Below are positions 43,793 through 53,264 of a DNA stretch of 64,000 nucleotides, one piece after another. Position 1 is the stretch's first letter. Each line of letters begins with the position of its first letter. The stretch covers positions 60,830 to 124,829 of the forward strand of contig NZ_JAUHTR010000011.1 in assembly GCF_030418125.1 (NCBI RefSeq), given 5' to 3'. Source of the DNA: Fictibacillus fluitans. GTDB taxonomy: Bacteria > Bacillota > Bacilli > Bacillales > Fictibacillaceae. A program made the position numbers and the translations under genes. The notes beneath the pieces are model-generated. The model made no database searches and had not been told where the DNA came from. It worked only from the letters and a program-made list of their open reading frames with translations.

Positions 43793-44560
43793 ATGGATTA
43801 TCGCCTTCAAGCAACACAACAGACACCTGCGTATATTATGTACTTGCTCGACATCAGTGCCTCGATGAACCAGCTGGTGGATGCGGGGAACGGCCAGGAA
43901 AAAAGACGGATCGATGTCGTGACGAGCGCGCTGAATTCGGCGATCCGGCAGATGGTCTTCCGGTCAACAAAAGGAAGCCGGCTGAGCCCGCGTTATAAAG
44001 TATCGATCCTGGCGTACAGCGACAACGTTTTTGATGTGCTGGGCGGCATCAAGAGCATTGATGAGCTTGCCCGCATGAAGCCGCTTGATAATGTGCAGAC
44101 CCAGCGCCTGACGAATACGGCCAAGGCATTTTCGGCTGCTGAAAAAATTCTGCTTCAGGAACTCGATAAGATGAAGGATTGCCCTGCGCCTTTAATTTGC
44201 CATATGACCGATGGTGCGTATACAGGGGAGGACCCAGAGCCGATCGTGCAGCGGATCATGAATCTTTCCGTGTCGGATGGCAAAGTGCTGGTCGAAAACA
44301 TTTTTATCTCGGATGAAATTCTGTCCAGGCCTATCGAGAATTCGAAAAAATGGCCGGGCATTATGTATGAAACCGTGCTGGACGAAGACTACGGCAACAA
44401 GCTGAAGCGTTTGTCGAGCCCGCTGCCGGAAAGCTACCGTGAAATGATGATTGAAACCGGCTATAAAATTGAACCGGGAGCGCTGATGATGCTGCCGGGC
44501 ACGAATGCTGACCTCGTTTCGCTTGGCTTCCAAATGTCTGCTGCCACACCTGTACGATAA
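43793..44560 (+). CDS. vWA-domain protein (TerY-like) of the type VII locus
   Basis: 255 residues. A von Willebrand A domain fills most of the protein; the metal-dependent adhesion site reads DISAS (20-24) and continues in HMTDGAYTG. No signal peptide, so cytosolic. Size and layout resemble TerY proteins, which occur with a PP2C phosphatase and a protein kinase as the TerY-P triad; both partners are encoded in this locus (44588 and 53382). First gene of the locus; a short gap leads to the phosphatase gene. Role inferred: phospho-regulated scaffold for secretion. GGGGACC lies upstream of the ATG. Confidence 0.8.
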   Translation: MDYRLQATQQTPAYIMYLLDISASMNQLVDAGNGQEKRRIDVVTSALNSAIRQMVFRSTKGSRLSPRYKVSILAYSDNVFDVLGGIKSIDELARMKPLDNVQTQRLTNTAKAFSAAEKILLQELDKMKDCPAPLICHMTDGAYTGEDPEPIVQRIMNLSVSDGKVLVENIFISDEILSRPIENSKKWPGIMYETVLDEDYGNKLKRLSSPLPESYREMMIETGYKIEPGALMMLPGTNADLVSLGFQMSAATPVR

Positions 44561-44587
44561 AAAATCCAACATGTTTGAGGTGAATTC

Positions 44588-45382
44588 ATGTACACGTTCT
44601 ACAGTGACCAAAAGAAAGAAACACCGGTATCTTCTTTGTACCGTGATCCTTTTTCCATTCGATACGGCTATGCGCGAGCCAATGAAACACAGGAAGCGGA
44701 CGATTTCGGGCAGGATTTCCTCGCGTTTGAAGTGAAGGATAGAAGCCTTGTGTTTGCCGTGTGCGACGGGGTCAGCCTGTCCTTTTGCGGAGATTTGGCG
44801 GCACGCTTTTTATCCGAAGAGCTGCTTCAATGGCTGGGAAGCCAGACGGCTGAAGAGTTAAAGGATGAGTCCTTTATCAAAGAAAAACTGACAGAACACC
44901 TCGGGGAGCTGACAGCCAAAGGGACTGATGCGATCAGAAGGCACCGGCTGCCGGGTTCCATGCCGCCGATCCTGAGGGAAGTGCTTGAGGAGAAGCGGAC
45001 AAAAGGCAGCGAGACGATGTTTTTGTGTGGACGGATCGACATGACCGATCATATTACGCGTGAGGCACGGGTTTTCCTCGCTTCCTCTGGAGATTTGCGG
45101 CTCAGGCTCTGGGGTGAGGCTGAAGAGATTTCCAATCCGGACATCACGCCGGACACGAAAAAGCGCTGGTCGACCAAAGACGGCATTATTGGCGGGGAGA
45201 TTCAAGTCGTAACAGGAAGCATGCAGCATAACATCCGGCGGGTTGCGGTCTATTCGGACGGATTTTCGGCAATCGACGGCTTGAAAAAGCTGCCTGCGAC
45301 CAATCAGCTGCAGATTCTTGTGAAAAAGTCGCTGCAATCTCCGTTAAGTGATGATCTTTCCTTTTTGGATATCGCCTGGTAG
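44588..45382 (+). CDS. PP2C-type protein phosphatase
   Basis: 264 residues, PP2C fold. Metal-binding Asp residues appear in ETQEADDFGQDFL (about 38), VCDGVSLSFCGD (about 59) and the C-terminal SDDLSFLDIA. The middle replaces the standard DGMGGH with DGVSLSF, so it is a diverged member, as in TerY-associated phosphatases. Cytosolic, no membrane segment. TTTGAGGTG before the ATG. Probably opposes the Ser/Thr kinase encoded at 53382. Confidence 0.8.
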   Translation: MYTFYSDQKKETPVSSLYRDPFSIRYGYARANETQEADDFGQDFLAFEVKDRSLVFAVCDGVSLSFCGDLAARFLSEELLQWLGSQTAEELKDESFIKEKLTEHLGELTAKGTDAIRRHRLPGSMPPILREVLEEKRTKGSETMFLCGRIDMTDHITREARVFLASSGDLRLRLWGEAEEISNPDITPDTKKRWSTKDGIIGGEIQVVTGSMQHNIRRVAVYSDGFSAIDGLKKLPATNQLQILVKKSLQSPLSDDLSFLDIAW

Positions 45383-45394
45383 GGAGGAAGAAGT

Positions 45395-45754
45395 ATGGAA
45401 GACATTATTTTAACGTTTATACATAATGACCAGGAGCGGGATTTGCGCCTGCCCAATCATCTGGAAAGTAAAAAAGTGGCCGGGGCGCTTCACGAGTGGC
45501 TCGGATTTGAACGGGGCTGGGGAGAAGAGCCCTATGACCTCGAATATTCGTTTAATCAAAAGAACTGGTTTCGGCTGGAGAAAAAGAAATCATTGAGCGA
45601 TGCAGGCATCTGGGACGGAGCATTTATGAGGTTCTGCCGCGAGGGGCAGTCGTCATTGCCGAAAGAAGATGATTTTATTGCCGATGATTATACAGAAGAG
45701 GATCAGGCCCAGGTACAGGCCGAAAGCGGCTACGCATGGAAGATTATTGAATAG
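45395..45754 (+). CDS. YukD/EsaB-like small protein
   Basis: 119 residues. The first 80 residues follow the pattern of the ubiquitin-like YukD/EsaB proteins of type VII systems: a beta strand (DIILTFIHNDQERDLRLP), a helix (SKKVAGALHEWLG), then strands ending in LSDAGIWDGAFMRF, close to the family's end-of-fold L..GI.DG..L pattern. An acidic tail follows. GGGAGGAAG before the ATG; 11 bp before the ATPase gene. In YukD systems this protein is cytosolic and essential for secretion. Confidence 0.75.
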   Translation: MEDIILTFIHNDQERDLRLPNHLESKKVAGALHEWLGFERGWGEEPYDLEYSFNQKNWFRLEKKKSLSDAGIWDGAFMRFCREGQSSLPKEDDFIADDYTEEDQAQVQAESGYAWKIIE

Positions 45755-45765
45755 GAGGGGACCGC

Positions 45766-48700
45766 ATGAGAAAATCGCCGTATTTTAAACGGGCACCGCG
45801 GCTGAAGCTGGCGATGCCGTCAGGAAGATTGGTCGTCCACCGTCCGAAAGCAGAACCGAGTGAACCGACGTTTTCAATCGAGTCCATGATTATACCGATT
45901 TTTCTGACACTCGCTACGGTCGGGATCATGTACTACATCTCGAAAACGATGTACAACAGCGCGAGCTATGCCATTTTTATGATGGCGATGAGCATTCCGA
46001 TGCTTGGCTCATACATTGCGACGATCATCATCCATTTCAGGAAAAAGAAAAAGTACCGTATCGAAGTGGAGCAGCTGCACAACGAATATTATGAACAGAT
46101 CAAGAAGCATCATGCCGAAATTGAAGATTTAAAAAGCAGGCAGTCCCAGTTTTTGCGGGATAAGGATCCGAATCCCCAGGATTGTGTGCGCAGGATTGCC
46201 GACAGAAAAAGCTCACTGTGGGAACGGGCGTATAACTCAGAAGACTTTATGGATTTGAGGCTTGGCCTCGGATCCCGCCCTTTTCAAATGGAGATTGAGG
46301 TGCCCGCACAGGATGGGTATGATGTGAACCCATTGATTGCGGAAGCGCAAAAGCTGCAGAACGAATACCGGGAGCTTCAGAATGTGCCGGTCTCCATACC
46401 GCTGCAGGAAAAGCGTGTGGTGGGACTTGTCGGGGATCGCGGAGATATCCTTGAGATGGCCCGCGTGCTGGCGCTTCAGCTCGTTACACATCAGTCACCG
46501 GAAGAGGTGAAGCTCGTAACCGCCTATACGGAAAACGAGAGTGAGCAGTGGGACTGGATGAAGTGGCTTCCGCACGTATGGAATGATGACCGCGAACGCC
46601 GCTATGTGGCAGAAGGAAAGCTTATGACCCAAAAGCTGTTTGAACGGCTTTACAGCAAGCTCAATATCCGGAGGCTCGAGCAGGAGGGGAAAGACGGCAA
46701 TGACGTGATCCACGTGCCGGAGTATGTGTTCTTTTTGCCAAGCCTGGCGCTGCTGGAGGATGATTCCCTCCTGCCTCTTATTTTAAAGCAGGGGGATGCG
46801 ATCGGAGCGTCGGCCGTGCTGCTGGCGCCAACGAAGGAAGCTCTTCCGATGGAGTGCGAGCTCATTGTGGAGGTGCGGGATGGTGTCGCCCAGCTTTACG
46901 AGACATTCTCGAATGATCAGGATGAAGTTGTCTATTTTACAGGCTCTGAAAAAATTGCCATTGATCATTTCTCGCTCCTTGAAGCGCAGAACATGTCACG
47001 GATGATTGCCCCTCTCCGGGTGAAGCAGTCTTCTGCCGGCGTAATTCCCAAGGTGCTTTCCTTCCTCGATATGTATGGTGTGAAACGGGTGGAAGAACTT
47101 GATGTGATCAACAAATGGAAAGAAAACCGCTATCCTGACACCCTGCCGGTTCCGATCGGGGTAAGGGAAGGACGCAAACCGGTTTATTTGAACATTCATG
47201 ACAAAATCGATAAAAAAGGGCATGGACCGCATGGATTGATGGCGGGTACAACGGGATCCGGGAAGAGTGAGGTCATCCAGTCGATGATCCTTTCGCTTGC
47301 GGCCACCTACCATCCGCATGACATGGCGTTCATGCTGATCGACTATAAAGGCGGCGGGATGTCGAACACGTTCCAAGGGCTTCCGCACGTGGTGGCAACC
47401 ATTACCAACCTCGAGGATCCGAACTTAATCAACCGGGCGAAAATATCGCTTCGTGCCGAGCTTGAACGGCGCCAGAAGCTGTTCAACCGCGCGGGCAACA
47501 TCCAGCATATTGATGAATACTTCAAATCGGAGTGGAAGACGAAAGAACCTCTGCCTCACCTGTTCATTATTATTGATGAATTTGCCCAGCTGAAAAAGGA
47601 CCAGCCGGAATTTATGGACGAGCTTATTTCCATTGCCGCAATCGGGCGTACGCTTGGGGTCCATCTTTTGCTGGCCACCCAAAAGCCGGCCGGAGTGGTC
47701 GACGATAAAATCTGGAGCAACTCGCGGTTCCGTGTCTGCCTTCGTGTACAGGATGACAATGACAGCCGCGAGATGATCAAGATACCGAACGCCTCGAGCA
47801 TCAATGTGCCGGGCCGCGCGTATTTTCAGGTCGGCAACAATGAAGTGCTCGAATACTTCCAGTCCGCGTGGAGCGGCGCCGGCTATTATCCGGAAAGCGA
47901 TGAAGAAAACAACATCGTGACCATTTCCGAAGTGAAGCTGGACGGCACGGATGAAGTGCAGAAGAAAATTAAAACCGAAAGCATAACCGCGGAAAAGCAA
48001 ATTCAGGTGCTAATCCGCCATATGAAGGAAGAAGCCGAAAGGAACGGAGTCCGTCCGCTTCCTGGTCCCTGGCTGCAGCCGCTGCCCGAAAGCCTGCCGA
48101 TTACAAGTCTGGTGGATACGGACCACTGGACTCAGGATACATGGAAGGAAGAAGGCAAATGGATGGAACCCGTTGCCGGCATCATTGATGACGTGGAAAA
48201 TCAGGATCAGTATCCGCTGCACATTGATTTGAAGGAAGGGCACCTGATGGCATTTGGCATGCCGGGAACCGGAAAAACAACGTTCCTGCAGTCGATATTG
48301 CTGTCGCTGTTCCATCATCACGGTCCGCACGATCTGTACACCTATATTATTGACTTCAGCCGGCAAATGAAGGACTTTTCCCGCTTTCCCCAGGTGGGCG
48401 GTGTGGTGCATGAAGAAGATACCGAAAAAATGCAGCGTCTGTTCCGTTATTTCCTGAAGGAACTGCAGGTGCGCAAAGAACTCTTTTCCAATGAAGGCGT
48501 CAGCTCCCTGGAAACGTATCGCAGTATTACGAAAAAATCGCTGCCGGTGCTGCTGCTCTGCATTGATGGCTATCACCGGTTCCGGTCTACCTTTGAGTTT
48601 GAAAATGAAAAGCTTGAAACGATCCTGCGTGAAGGGGCTACTTACGGCATCCTCGTATTTGTGACGGCGAACCAGACCAATGACATGTACGAGCGCTACC

Positions 48701-49794
48701 GAAGCAATTTCACATCCATGGTGGCGTTTGAGCTGGCAGATCCGACCGACTATTACTATGCGGCCGGCCGGCCGAACTTTGAAGCGGTGAATTTGCCGGA
48801 GGGCCGGGGCTTTGTGAAAGGCCACAATCCGCCGCACATTTTTCAGGCAATGCTTCCTTATAACGGAGGCAGCGAGCTTGAGAAAGTGTCCTTTATCCGC
48901 GAGCTGTCCGGAAAGATGATGGAGGCGGCACAGAACGAGCGTGCCAAGCCGATCCAGATGCTGCCGGCTGAAATTTCGCTCAACCGGCTGCTTGATGAAT
49001 TCCCGCCTGCCGATACCAGGCTTTTGCCATACGGTGTTGATGTGGAAGATCTTGATATTCAGTCGCTGGATCTGGATGACGCGGACCATGTGTTTGTAAC
49101 GGGGCGTGTGGAATCGGGCAAAACATCGCTTCTTCAGTCTCTCTCCTTGTCGATGATGTATCAGTACCGAGCCGAAGAGATCGATCTCTATTTGATTGAG
49201 ATGGAGCCGCAGTCCAAAGGAATCATGAGCATGGCCGGATTCCCGCATGTTAAAGGGTATGCCACTGATTTTATGCAGGCGAAGGAACTGTTTAACGAGA
49301 TCACCGCTAAAATGGACGAGCGCAAGGCCGACAGTCTTTCCTTTGGATGGGGAAGCGGGCAGGAGGAAAATGCCTACTCTCCGGTTGTCATTGTGATGGA
49401 TGACGCTGAGAACTTCATGCAGCAGATGAACATGGATTTTGAAATTAAGGATCACCTGGAAAAGCTGACAAGGGAAGCACGGCAGAAGAACATTCACTTT
49501 ATCATGGCCGGCTCGCTTACGAGCATGAACAGCTATATGCATGATGCGTGGTTCATGAACATCAAGAAGAAGTTTGCCGGATTCCTGCTGGGCTCCACAT
49601 TAAGCAACGATTTGTACTTCTTTAATATGCGCCTTCCGCATGCGGAGACCGATAAGGAGCTGCCGGCGGGTAACGGATATATTATTAAAGGAAAACATAC
49701 GAGGATTAAAGCGGCTCTTCCATTTATTACCGAACAAGAACAGAGCCAATGGGAGTCTATAGTCCGTGATAAAAACCAAGTTCTAGAAATGTAG
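45766..49794 (+). CDS. essC: Type VII secretion FtsK/SpoIIIE ATPase (EssC/EccC-like, no FHA domains)
   Basis: 1342 residues. Two membrane helices near the N-terminus (about 43-62 and 67-86), a cytosolic linker and three FtsK-type ATPase domains: Walker A GTTGSGKSE (about 495), GMPGTGKTT (about 832) and GRVESGKTS (about 1112). The first Walker B is complete (FIIIDEFAQL); the second (LCIDGYHRF) and third (VIVMDDAENF) are altered, as usual in this family. Firmicute EssC/YukB is about 1480-1500 residues with two N-terminal FHA domains; these are absent here, so the protein resembles actinobacterial EccC in layout. AGGAGGGG before the ATG. Confidence 0.92.
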   Translation: MRKSPYFKRAPRLKLAMPSGRLVVHRPKAEPSEPTFSIESMIIPIFLTLATVGIMYYISKTMYNSASYAIFMMAMSIPMLGSYIATIIIHFRKKKKYRIEVEQLHNEYYEQIKKHHAEIEDLKSRQSQFLRDKDPNPQDCVRRIADRKSSLWERAYNSEDFMDLRLGLGSRPFQMEIEVPAQDGYDVNPLIAEAQKLQNEYRELQNVPVSIPLQEKRVVGLVGDRGDILEMARVLALQLVTHQSPEEVKLVTAYTENESEQWDWMKWLPHVWNDDRERRYVAEGKLMTQKLFERLYSKLNIRRLEQEGKDGNDVIHVPEYVFFLPSLALLEDDSLLPLILKQGDAIGASAVLLAPTKEALPMECELIVEVRDGVAQLYETFSNDQDEVVYFTGSEKIAIDHFSLLEAQNMSRMIAPLRVKQSSAGVIPKVLSFLDMYGVKRVEELDVINKWKENRYPDTLPVPIGVREGRKPVYLNIHDKIDKKGHGPHGLMAGTTGSGKSEVIQSMILSLAATYHPHDMAFMLIDYKGGGMSNTFQGLPHVVATITNLEDPNLINRAKISLRAELERRQKLFNRAGNIQHIDEYFKSEWKTKEPLPHLFIIIDEFAQLKKDQPEFMDELISIAAIGRTLGVHLLLATQKPAGVVDDKIWSNSRFRVCLRVQDDNDSREMIKIPNASSINVPGRAYFQVGNNEVLEYFQSAWSGAGYYPESDEENNIVTISEVKLDGTDEVQKKIKTESITAEKQIQVLIRHMKEEAERNGVRPLPGPWLQPLPESLPITSLVDTDHWTQDTWKEEGKWMEPVAGIIDDVENQDQYPLHIDLKEGHLMAFGMPGTGKTTFLQSILLSLFHHHGPHDLYTYIIDFSRQMKDFSRFPQVGGVVHEEDTEKMQRLFRYFLKELQVRKELFSNEGVSSLETYRSITKKSLPVLLLCIDGYHRFRSTFEFENEKLETILREGATYGILVFVTANQTNDMYERYRSNFTSMVAFELADPTDYYYAAGRPNFEAVNLPEGRGFVKGHNPPHIFQAMLPYNGGSELEKVSFIRELSGKMMEAAQNERAKPIQMLPAEISLNRLLDEFPPADTRLLPYGVDVEDLDIQSLDLDDADHVFVTGRVESGKTSLLQSLSLSMMYQYRAEEIDLYLIEMEPQSKGIMSMAGFPHVKGYATDFMQAKELFNEITAKMDERKADSLSFGWGSGQEENAYSPVVIVMDDAENFMQQMNMDFEIKDHLEKLTREARQKNIHFIMAGSLTSMNSYMHDAWFMNIKKKFAGFLLGSTLSNDLYFFNMRLPHAETDKELPAGNGYIIKGKHTRIKAALPFITEQEQSQWESIVRDKNQVLEM

Positions 49795-49921
49795 AGCAGC
49801 CGCGCAGGTACATGTGTACCAAATTGCATAGGTAAATAGGATGAAAAAGAGTTTCAGATATATCTAACTGGGTAAATGTATTGTATATTTGCCTCATAAT
49901 GGAAAAAGGGAGATGAAAGGA

Positions 49922-50194
49922 ATGTCAGTAAGAATCCTCGTAACACCAGAAGAACTAGAAGCTATCGCACAAAAATTCAGAAGCGGATCCGACAACAGCC
50001 GCCAGCAAACACAACAGCTTTACCAGGCACTTCAATCACTTGAAGGGAAATGGGATGGAGCAACGAAAAAACGCTTCTTCGACCAATTCGAACAATCCCG
50101 CCGCCATATGGAGGCTTATGTACAGTTACTTGACAACATCGACCAAGAGCTTCGCCAGATCGCAACCCGATTCCGCACAGTCGACGCACAATAA
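49922..50194 (+). CDS. WXG100 protein 1 (EsxA-like)
   Basis: 90 residues from ATG 49922 (GAAAGGA directly upstream; the frame extends to 49889 without a ribosome site). Helix-turn-helix hairpin with the turn motif WDG (about 44-46) in SLEGKWDGATKKRFF. Predicted secreted substrate of the adjacent ATPase. A strict YxxxD/E export signal is not seen at the C-terminus; the nearest is YVQLLD. It starts 127 bp after the ATPase gene and may have its own promoter. Confidence 0.9.
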   Translation: MSVRILVTPEELEAIAQKFRSGSDNSRQQTQQLYQALQSLEGKWDGATKKRFFDQFEQSRRHMEAYVQLLDNIDQELRQIATRFRTVDAQ

Positions 50195-50300
50195 GGAATC
50201 TGTTGATTTCAAGCAAACCAGAAAGACTAGTCAATTCTTTGGCTGGTCTTTTATTTTCGGAGTTTCCTAGACAGTCATTTGGATGGGATGGAGGATAAAC

Positions 50301-50570
50301 ATGAACAAACCACAGATTGATGCATATGCCATCAGCCGTCTGGCGCAGTCCATACGAGAGGACAGCGAGAGGGTTGCCAAGATTTCACATAACCTGAACC
50401 AATATCTGCAGGGCACAAGCAATGAGTGGGACAGCAAGAGAAAGCAGAAGTTTATTCAGACCCTTGAAGAAAGCAAAATGCAAATCAGCAATGCGGCGAG
50501 CCTGCTCGGGGAATTGGCCAATCAGGTAAACAGCATTCCGGGGAAAGTGATACCGGAACCGGATAAATAG
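50301..50570 (+). CDS. WXG100-like protein 2
   Basis: 89 residues from ATG 50301 (GGAGGATAAAC upstream). Two helices joined by a turn reading EWDSKRK, so the Gly of WXG is replaced by Ser. Short C-terminal PGKVIPEPDK tail. Likely heterodimer partner of protein 1 or a co-secreted small partner of the following effector-like protein, which starts 30 bp later. Confidence 0.8.
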   Translation: MNKPQIDAYAISRLAQSIREDSERVAKISHNLNQYLQGTSNEWDSKRKQKFIQTLEESKMQISNAASLLGELANQVNSIPGKVIPEPDK

Positions 50571-50599
50571 AAGAAAAGAAAGTGAGAGGAGCAGCGGCC

Positions 50600-51640
50600 A
50601 TGCTTGTAAATCCCGATCGTTTACGGGAGTTTTCGAAAAAGATTGAGAATGAAAAAAGTACTGCGAATCAAGCGATTTCCAACTCAGCCGGATCCGTATC
50701 CGGAGCGATATCCTTAATTAACTCATCGGGTGCGCGGCTGACCAACTATTCATTCCTTGACACCTATCAATATGCCAAAAGCCAGGTTGACCAGGTTATC
50801 ACCTCATTGTCCCATCTTCAGGAAGAGCTGGAGGATGAGGCGCGTGATGTGGAGAATGCGGATAAATATGCATTCACCATCAATTACAAGGATTTGGCTA
50901 AAAATCTGGGGATTGCTTCGGCAGCCCATTACAGCAAATTGCTTCAAATCACCACCTCCAAAAAGGGAAATCACTATATCTTCAAATACAACCGCAAAGT
51001 CAGCAAGTTTCTTAAAGGGAAAATCGGTCCGGGATGGCTGCGGGAACGCATTCAAAAGTTTAACCGTACGATGAAAGCCCAGCGGTTAAACGCCAAGACA
51101 TTATCGGTCAACGGAGGATTCCCAAATAAAATAAAAGCAAAAGTGATCAAAAGCCAGGCCCGTTCGCTGCCTGAATTGCTGAAGAAAAAAACATTCAAGA
51201 GCACAGGTGCTGACATGGTCATCAAGAAAGGCACGTTCATTTCCAAGTTCGCCAAAGGAAATGCATTGCTTACCCTCACAGGCACAACGATTAGCGAGAT
51301 CTCCTCCACGAAAGCGGCTTTTGCCGAAAATGAAAAGAAATATTCCGGTGAAAAGCTTCAGGTCGAAAACGCAAGATCGGTTGGGGAAGCGACGAACCGC
51401 GTAGCGATGCGAACCGGCGGTGCTCTTGCCGGGGCCTATATCGGGGCGGCGGCAGGTTCTCTTCTTGGACCGATCGGTACCGTTGCCGGAGGATTTATCG
51501 GAGCTGCGGTCGGTGATGCTGTAGGAGGCTGGGCTGCGAAATATACATCGGATTTTGCCGGCAAGGCTGCCGTGAAAACGAGAGAAACGTTCAATAACAT
51601 TAAGGACGGCATCAAAGACAAAGTCTTTGGCTGGCTCTGA
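50600..51640 (+). CDS. Predicted type VII effector with glycine-zipper C-terminus
   Basis: 346 residues from ATG 50600 (GAGAGGAGC upstream). Helical N-terminal domain (about 1-95) rich in Ser/Asn/Gln, like LXG/WXG-type targeting domains; a basic middle region (about 100-250, many Lys/Arg); and a glycine-zipper stretch (about 274-312) with GAYIGAAAGSLLG and GGFIGAAVGDAVGG, a pattern common in pore-forming or membrane-inserting toxins. Position straight after two WXG100 genes and ahead of membrane-protein genes suits an effector-immunity arrangement. Toxicity is inference; no enzymatic motif is seen. Confidence 0.65.
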   Translation: MLVNPDRLREFSKKIENEKSTANQAISNSAGSVSGAISLINSSGARLTNYSFLDTYQYAKSQVDQVITSLSHLQEELEDEARDVENADKYAFTINYKDLAKNLGIASAAHYSKLLQITTSKKGNHYIFKYNRKVSKFLKGKIGPGWLRERIQKFNRTMKAQRLNAKTLSVNGGFPNKIKAKVIKSQARSLPELLKKKTFKSTGADMVIKKGTFISKFAKGNALLTLTGTTISEISSTKAAFAENEKKYSGEKLQVENARSVGEATNRVAMRTGGALAGAYIGAAAGSLLGPIGTVAGGFIGAAVGDAVGGWAAKYTSDFAGKAAVKTRETFNNIKDGIKDKVFGWL

Positions 51641-51655
51641 TAAGGGAGAGGAACC

Positions 51656-52402
51656 ATGGTATATCAACTATCTGCTGAGGAATTGATTTTTTCATTTATT
51701 ATGTCTGAAAAAATGGACGAAGCCAAACAGCTCCGTGACCAGTTATACAGCGAAGAACAGGAGGAGCTGTTTTCCGTCCGGCTAGATGCCGCTGCCAACG
51801 GGCTCCTTTCCAAGAACCTCATCCACCTCACCGCACCCAATCAGGGAGAGTTAAACACAGCATATGAAGAGCTGCTCCATCACATGTCGGAAAGCAGACG
51901 CATTATCAGAAGCAGCTGGATTGAAAATGAACAGGAGACGGTTCAGGCATTTTATTTCAATGGAAACCAAACCTTAAAGCATGTAACCAATTACGGAGGT
52001 CTCGCCCACGAGCTGCAGGCTGTTTCTGACTGGCGAAGTGAGCTTTTGGATTTTATTGATTTTCGCCCCACCGAAAATCCGCTGTTCCAGCTCCCGCTTC
52101 CCGAAGAGGAATTTGACCGGATCCTGGAGCATGCCCAAAGAGAAGATGCGGATGGGGTAAGAGGCTTGCTGGCGCAGCGATCCGACAGTGACAATGAGGT
52201 AAACGCCCTTGCGAAGGATTTTGCAGCAAGCAAAGGAATTCTTGGAAGCATTTTTATGATTTCATTTAATGAGCACAAGCAAAACGAAGGTGTCAAAAGT
52301 TATTTGTATTTAAAAGGCAGCCAGCACACATGGCTGATGACACATGATGAGGAGCAGCCCATCATTACGATAGAATATTTTCATCAAGGAATCCTGGAAT
52401 AG
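51656..52402 (+). CDS. Unknown cytosolic protein of the type VII locus (chaperone-like?)
   Basis: 248 residues, soluble, acidic, no recognised domain. It begins with LSAEELIFSFIMSEKMDEA, then a helix-strand pattern; a run ITIEYFHQG closes the protein. The general pattern (an N-terminal 'LsaeEL' helix followed by mixed sheets) recalls ESX-associated EspG chaperones, but the similarity is too weak to claim. GGGAGAGG before the ATG; 1-bp overlap with the next frame. Either an effector chaperone or an immunity protein. Confidence 0.6.
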   Translation: MVYQLSAEELIFSFIMSEKMDEAKQLRDQLYSEEQEELFSVRLDAAANGLLSKNLIHLTAPNQGELNTAYEELLHHMSESRRIIRSSWIENEQETVQAFYFNGNQTLKHVTNYGGLAHELQAVSDWRSELLDFIDFRPTENPLFQLPLPEEEFDRILEHAQREDADGVRGLLAQRSDSDNEVNALAKDFAASKGILGSIFMISFNEHKQNEGVKSYLYLKGSQHTWLMTHDEEQPIITIEYFHQGILE

Positions 52403-52428
52403 TGAGCGGGCTTCAGGGAGATGGAGAA

Positions 52429-52917
52429 ATGGAATGGACTCATGTAACCTATCAGAGAAAATCGCTGCTCCTTAAAGTGCTTGCAGGCCTTCTTTTGTGT
52501 TCCATGGCGGCCGCCGCTTTTCTTTTCAGTGATTGGGGGAATGGGAGTCGGTTCATTCATCTCCTGTGGACTTCGTTCCTCGTAATTGCCCTTGTGTTTT
52601 TTCTCATCATGACTGTTCTGTTTTTATTTTTTATGTGCAAGCCAAGAAAAACCATCTTCCTTTCCTATAATGAACAGGGCATTCTGGTGAAGGATCTGTT
52701 CATTCCTTTTGAAGAGGTGAAGGATATCCGGTATGGTTTGAATCCATCAGATGTCAGGACGTATCTTATCCAGGGATTTACGATTAAACGGCACCGGAAG
52801 AACCCTGTGATCATTCCCACGTATCAGACACTTCTGGATAAAGAAGCCTTTGAACAGGCGCTTGAGCCGCTTGAACAGAAAAGGGCGGCCAGGCAAAGCA
52901 CCATGGAATTCCGGTAA
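52429..52917 (+). CDS. Two-helix membrane protein with PH-like tail
   Basis: 162 residues from ATG 52429 (GGGAGATGGAG upstream; a GTG at 52402 is possible). Two membrane helices (about 14-35 and 45-70) followed by a cytosolic strand-rich domain (IFLSYNEQGILVKDLFIPFEEVKDI) that looks PH-like. No family name known to me. Next to a pore-type effector, a membrane immunity protein is one possibility. Confidence 0.6.
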   Translation: MEWTHVTYQRKSLLLKVLAGLLLCSMAAAAFLFSDWGNGSRFIHLLWTSFLVIALVFFLIMTVLFLFFMCKPRKTIFLSYNEQGILVKDLFIPFEEVKDIRYGLNPSDVRTYLIQGFTIKRHRKNPVIIPTYQTLLDKEAFEQALEPLEQKRAARQSTMEFR

Positions 52918-52949
52918 TGAATTGGTGCAGTAAATAAATAAACCAGGTG

Positions 52950-53249
52950 ATGCTATTGTTTACACTGCTATTTGTACTTGTACTTATCCTTACTGCCAAT
53001 CTGATTTACAGCATACTCTTCATTTTCAGCTTCCGGGGGATTAAACGGATGTTTGAAAGCTGTGTGGAGAACGACTATACGGTCATCGTCTCGATTGCAG
53101 CCACCCTTTTGTTCGGGCCGGCCTATTATATTGCGGCCTTCGTGTACAACTGGAACGGCTTTGTCGCCAGGCTTGCCATGATTGTCGTGTCATTCATCTT
53201 CTTTCTTTTGCTCGGCTTTACCATCGATGGAATAAGCGGGTCTGCCTGA
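52950..53249 (+). CDS. Three-helix small membrane protein
   Basis: 99 residues from ATG 52950 (weak site ACCAGG; GTG 52947 also possible). Three hydrophobic segments (about 1-28, 44-64 and 71-92). No recognised family. Same strand and close spacing put it in the type VII locus; a small accessory membrane subunit in the manner of EssA, or an immunity protein, are options that the sequence does not decide. Confidence 0.55.
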   Translation: MLLFTLLFVLVLILTANLIYSILFIFSFRGIKRMFESCVENDYTVIVSIAATLLFGPAYYIAAFVYNWNGFVARLAMIVVSFIFFLLLGFTIDGISGSA

Positions 53250-53264
53250 CGCGTTAAATAGGTG

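Noticed and set aside
48010..49542. A 510-residue open frame on the minus strand inside the EssC-type gene
   Set aside because: It is the antisense shadow of a well-supported ATPase gene with Walker motifs; composition (His/Arg/Leu-rich), lack of a ribosome site and lack of any domain argue against coding.
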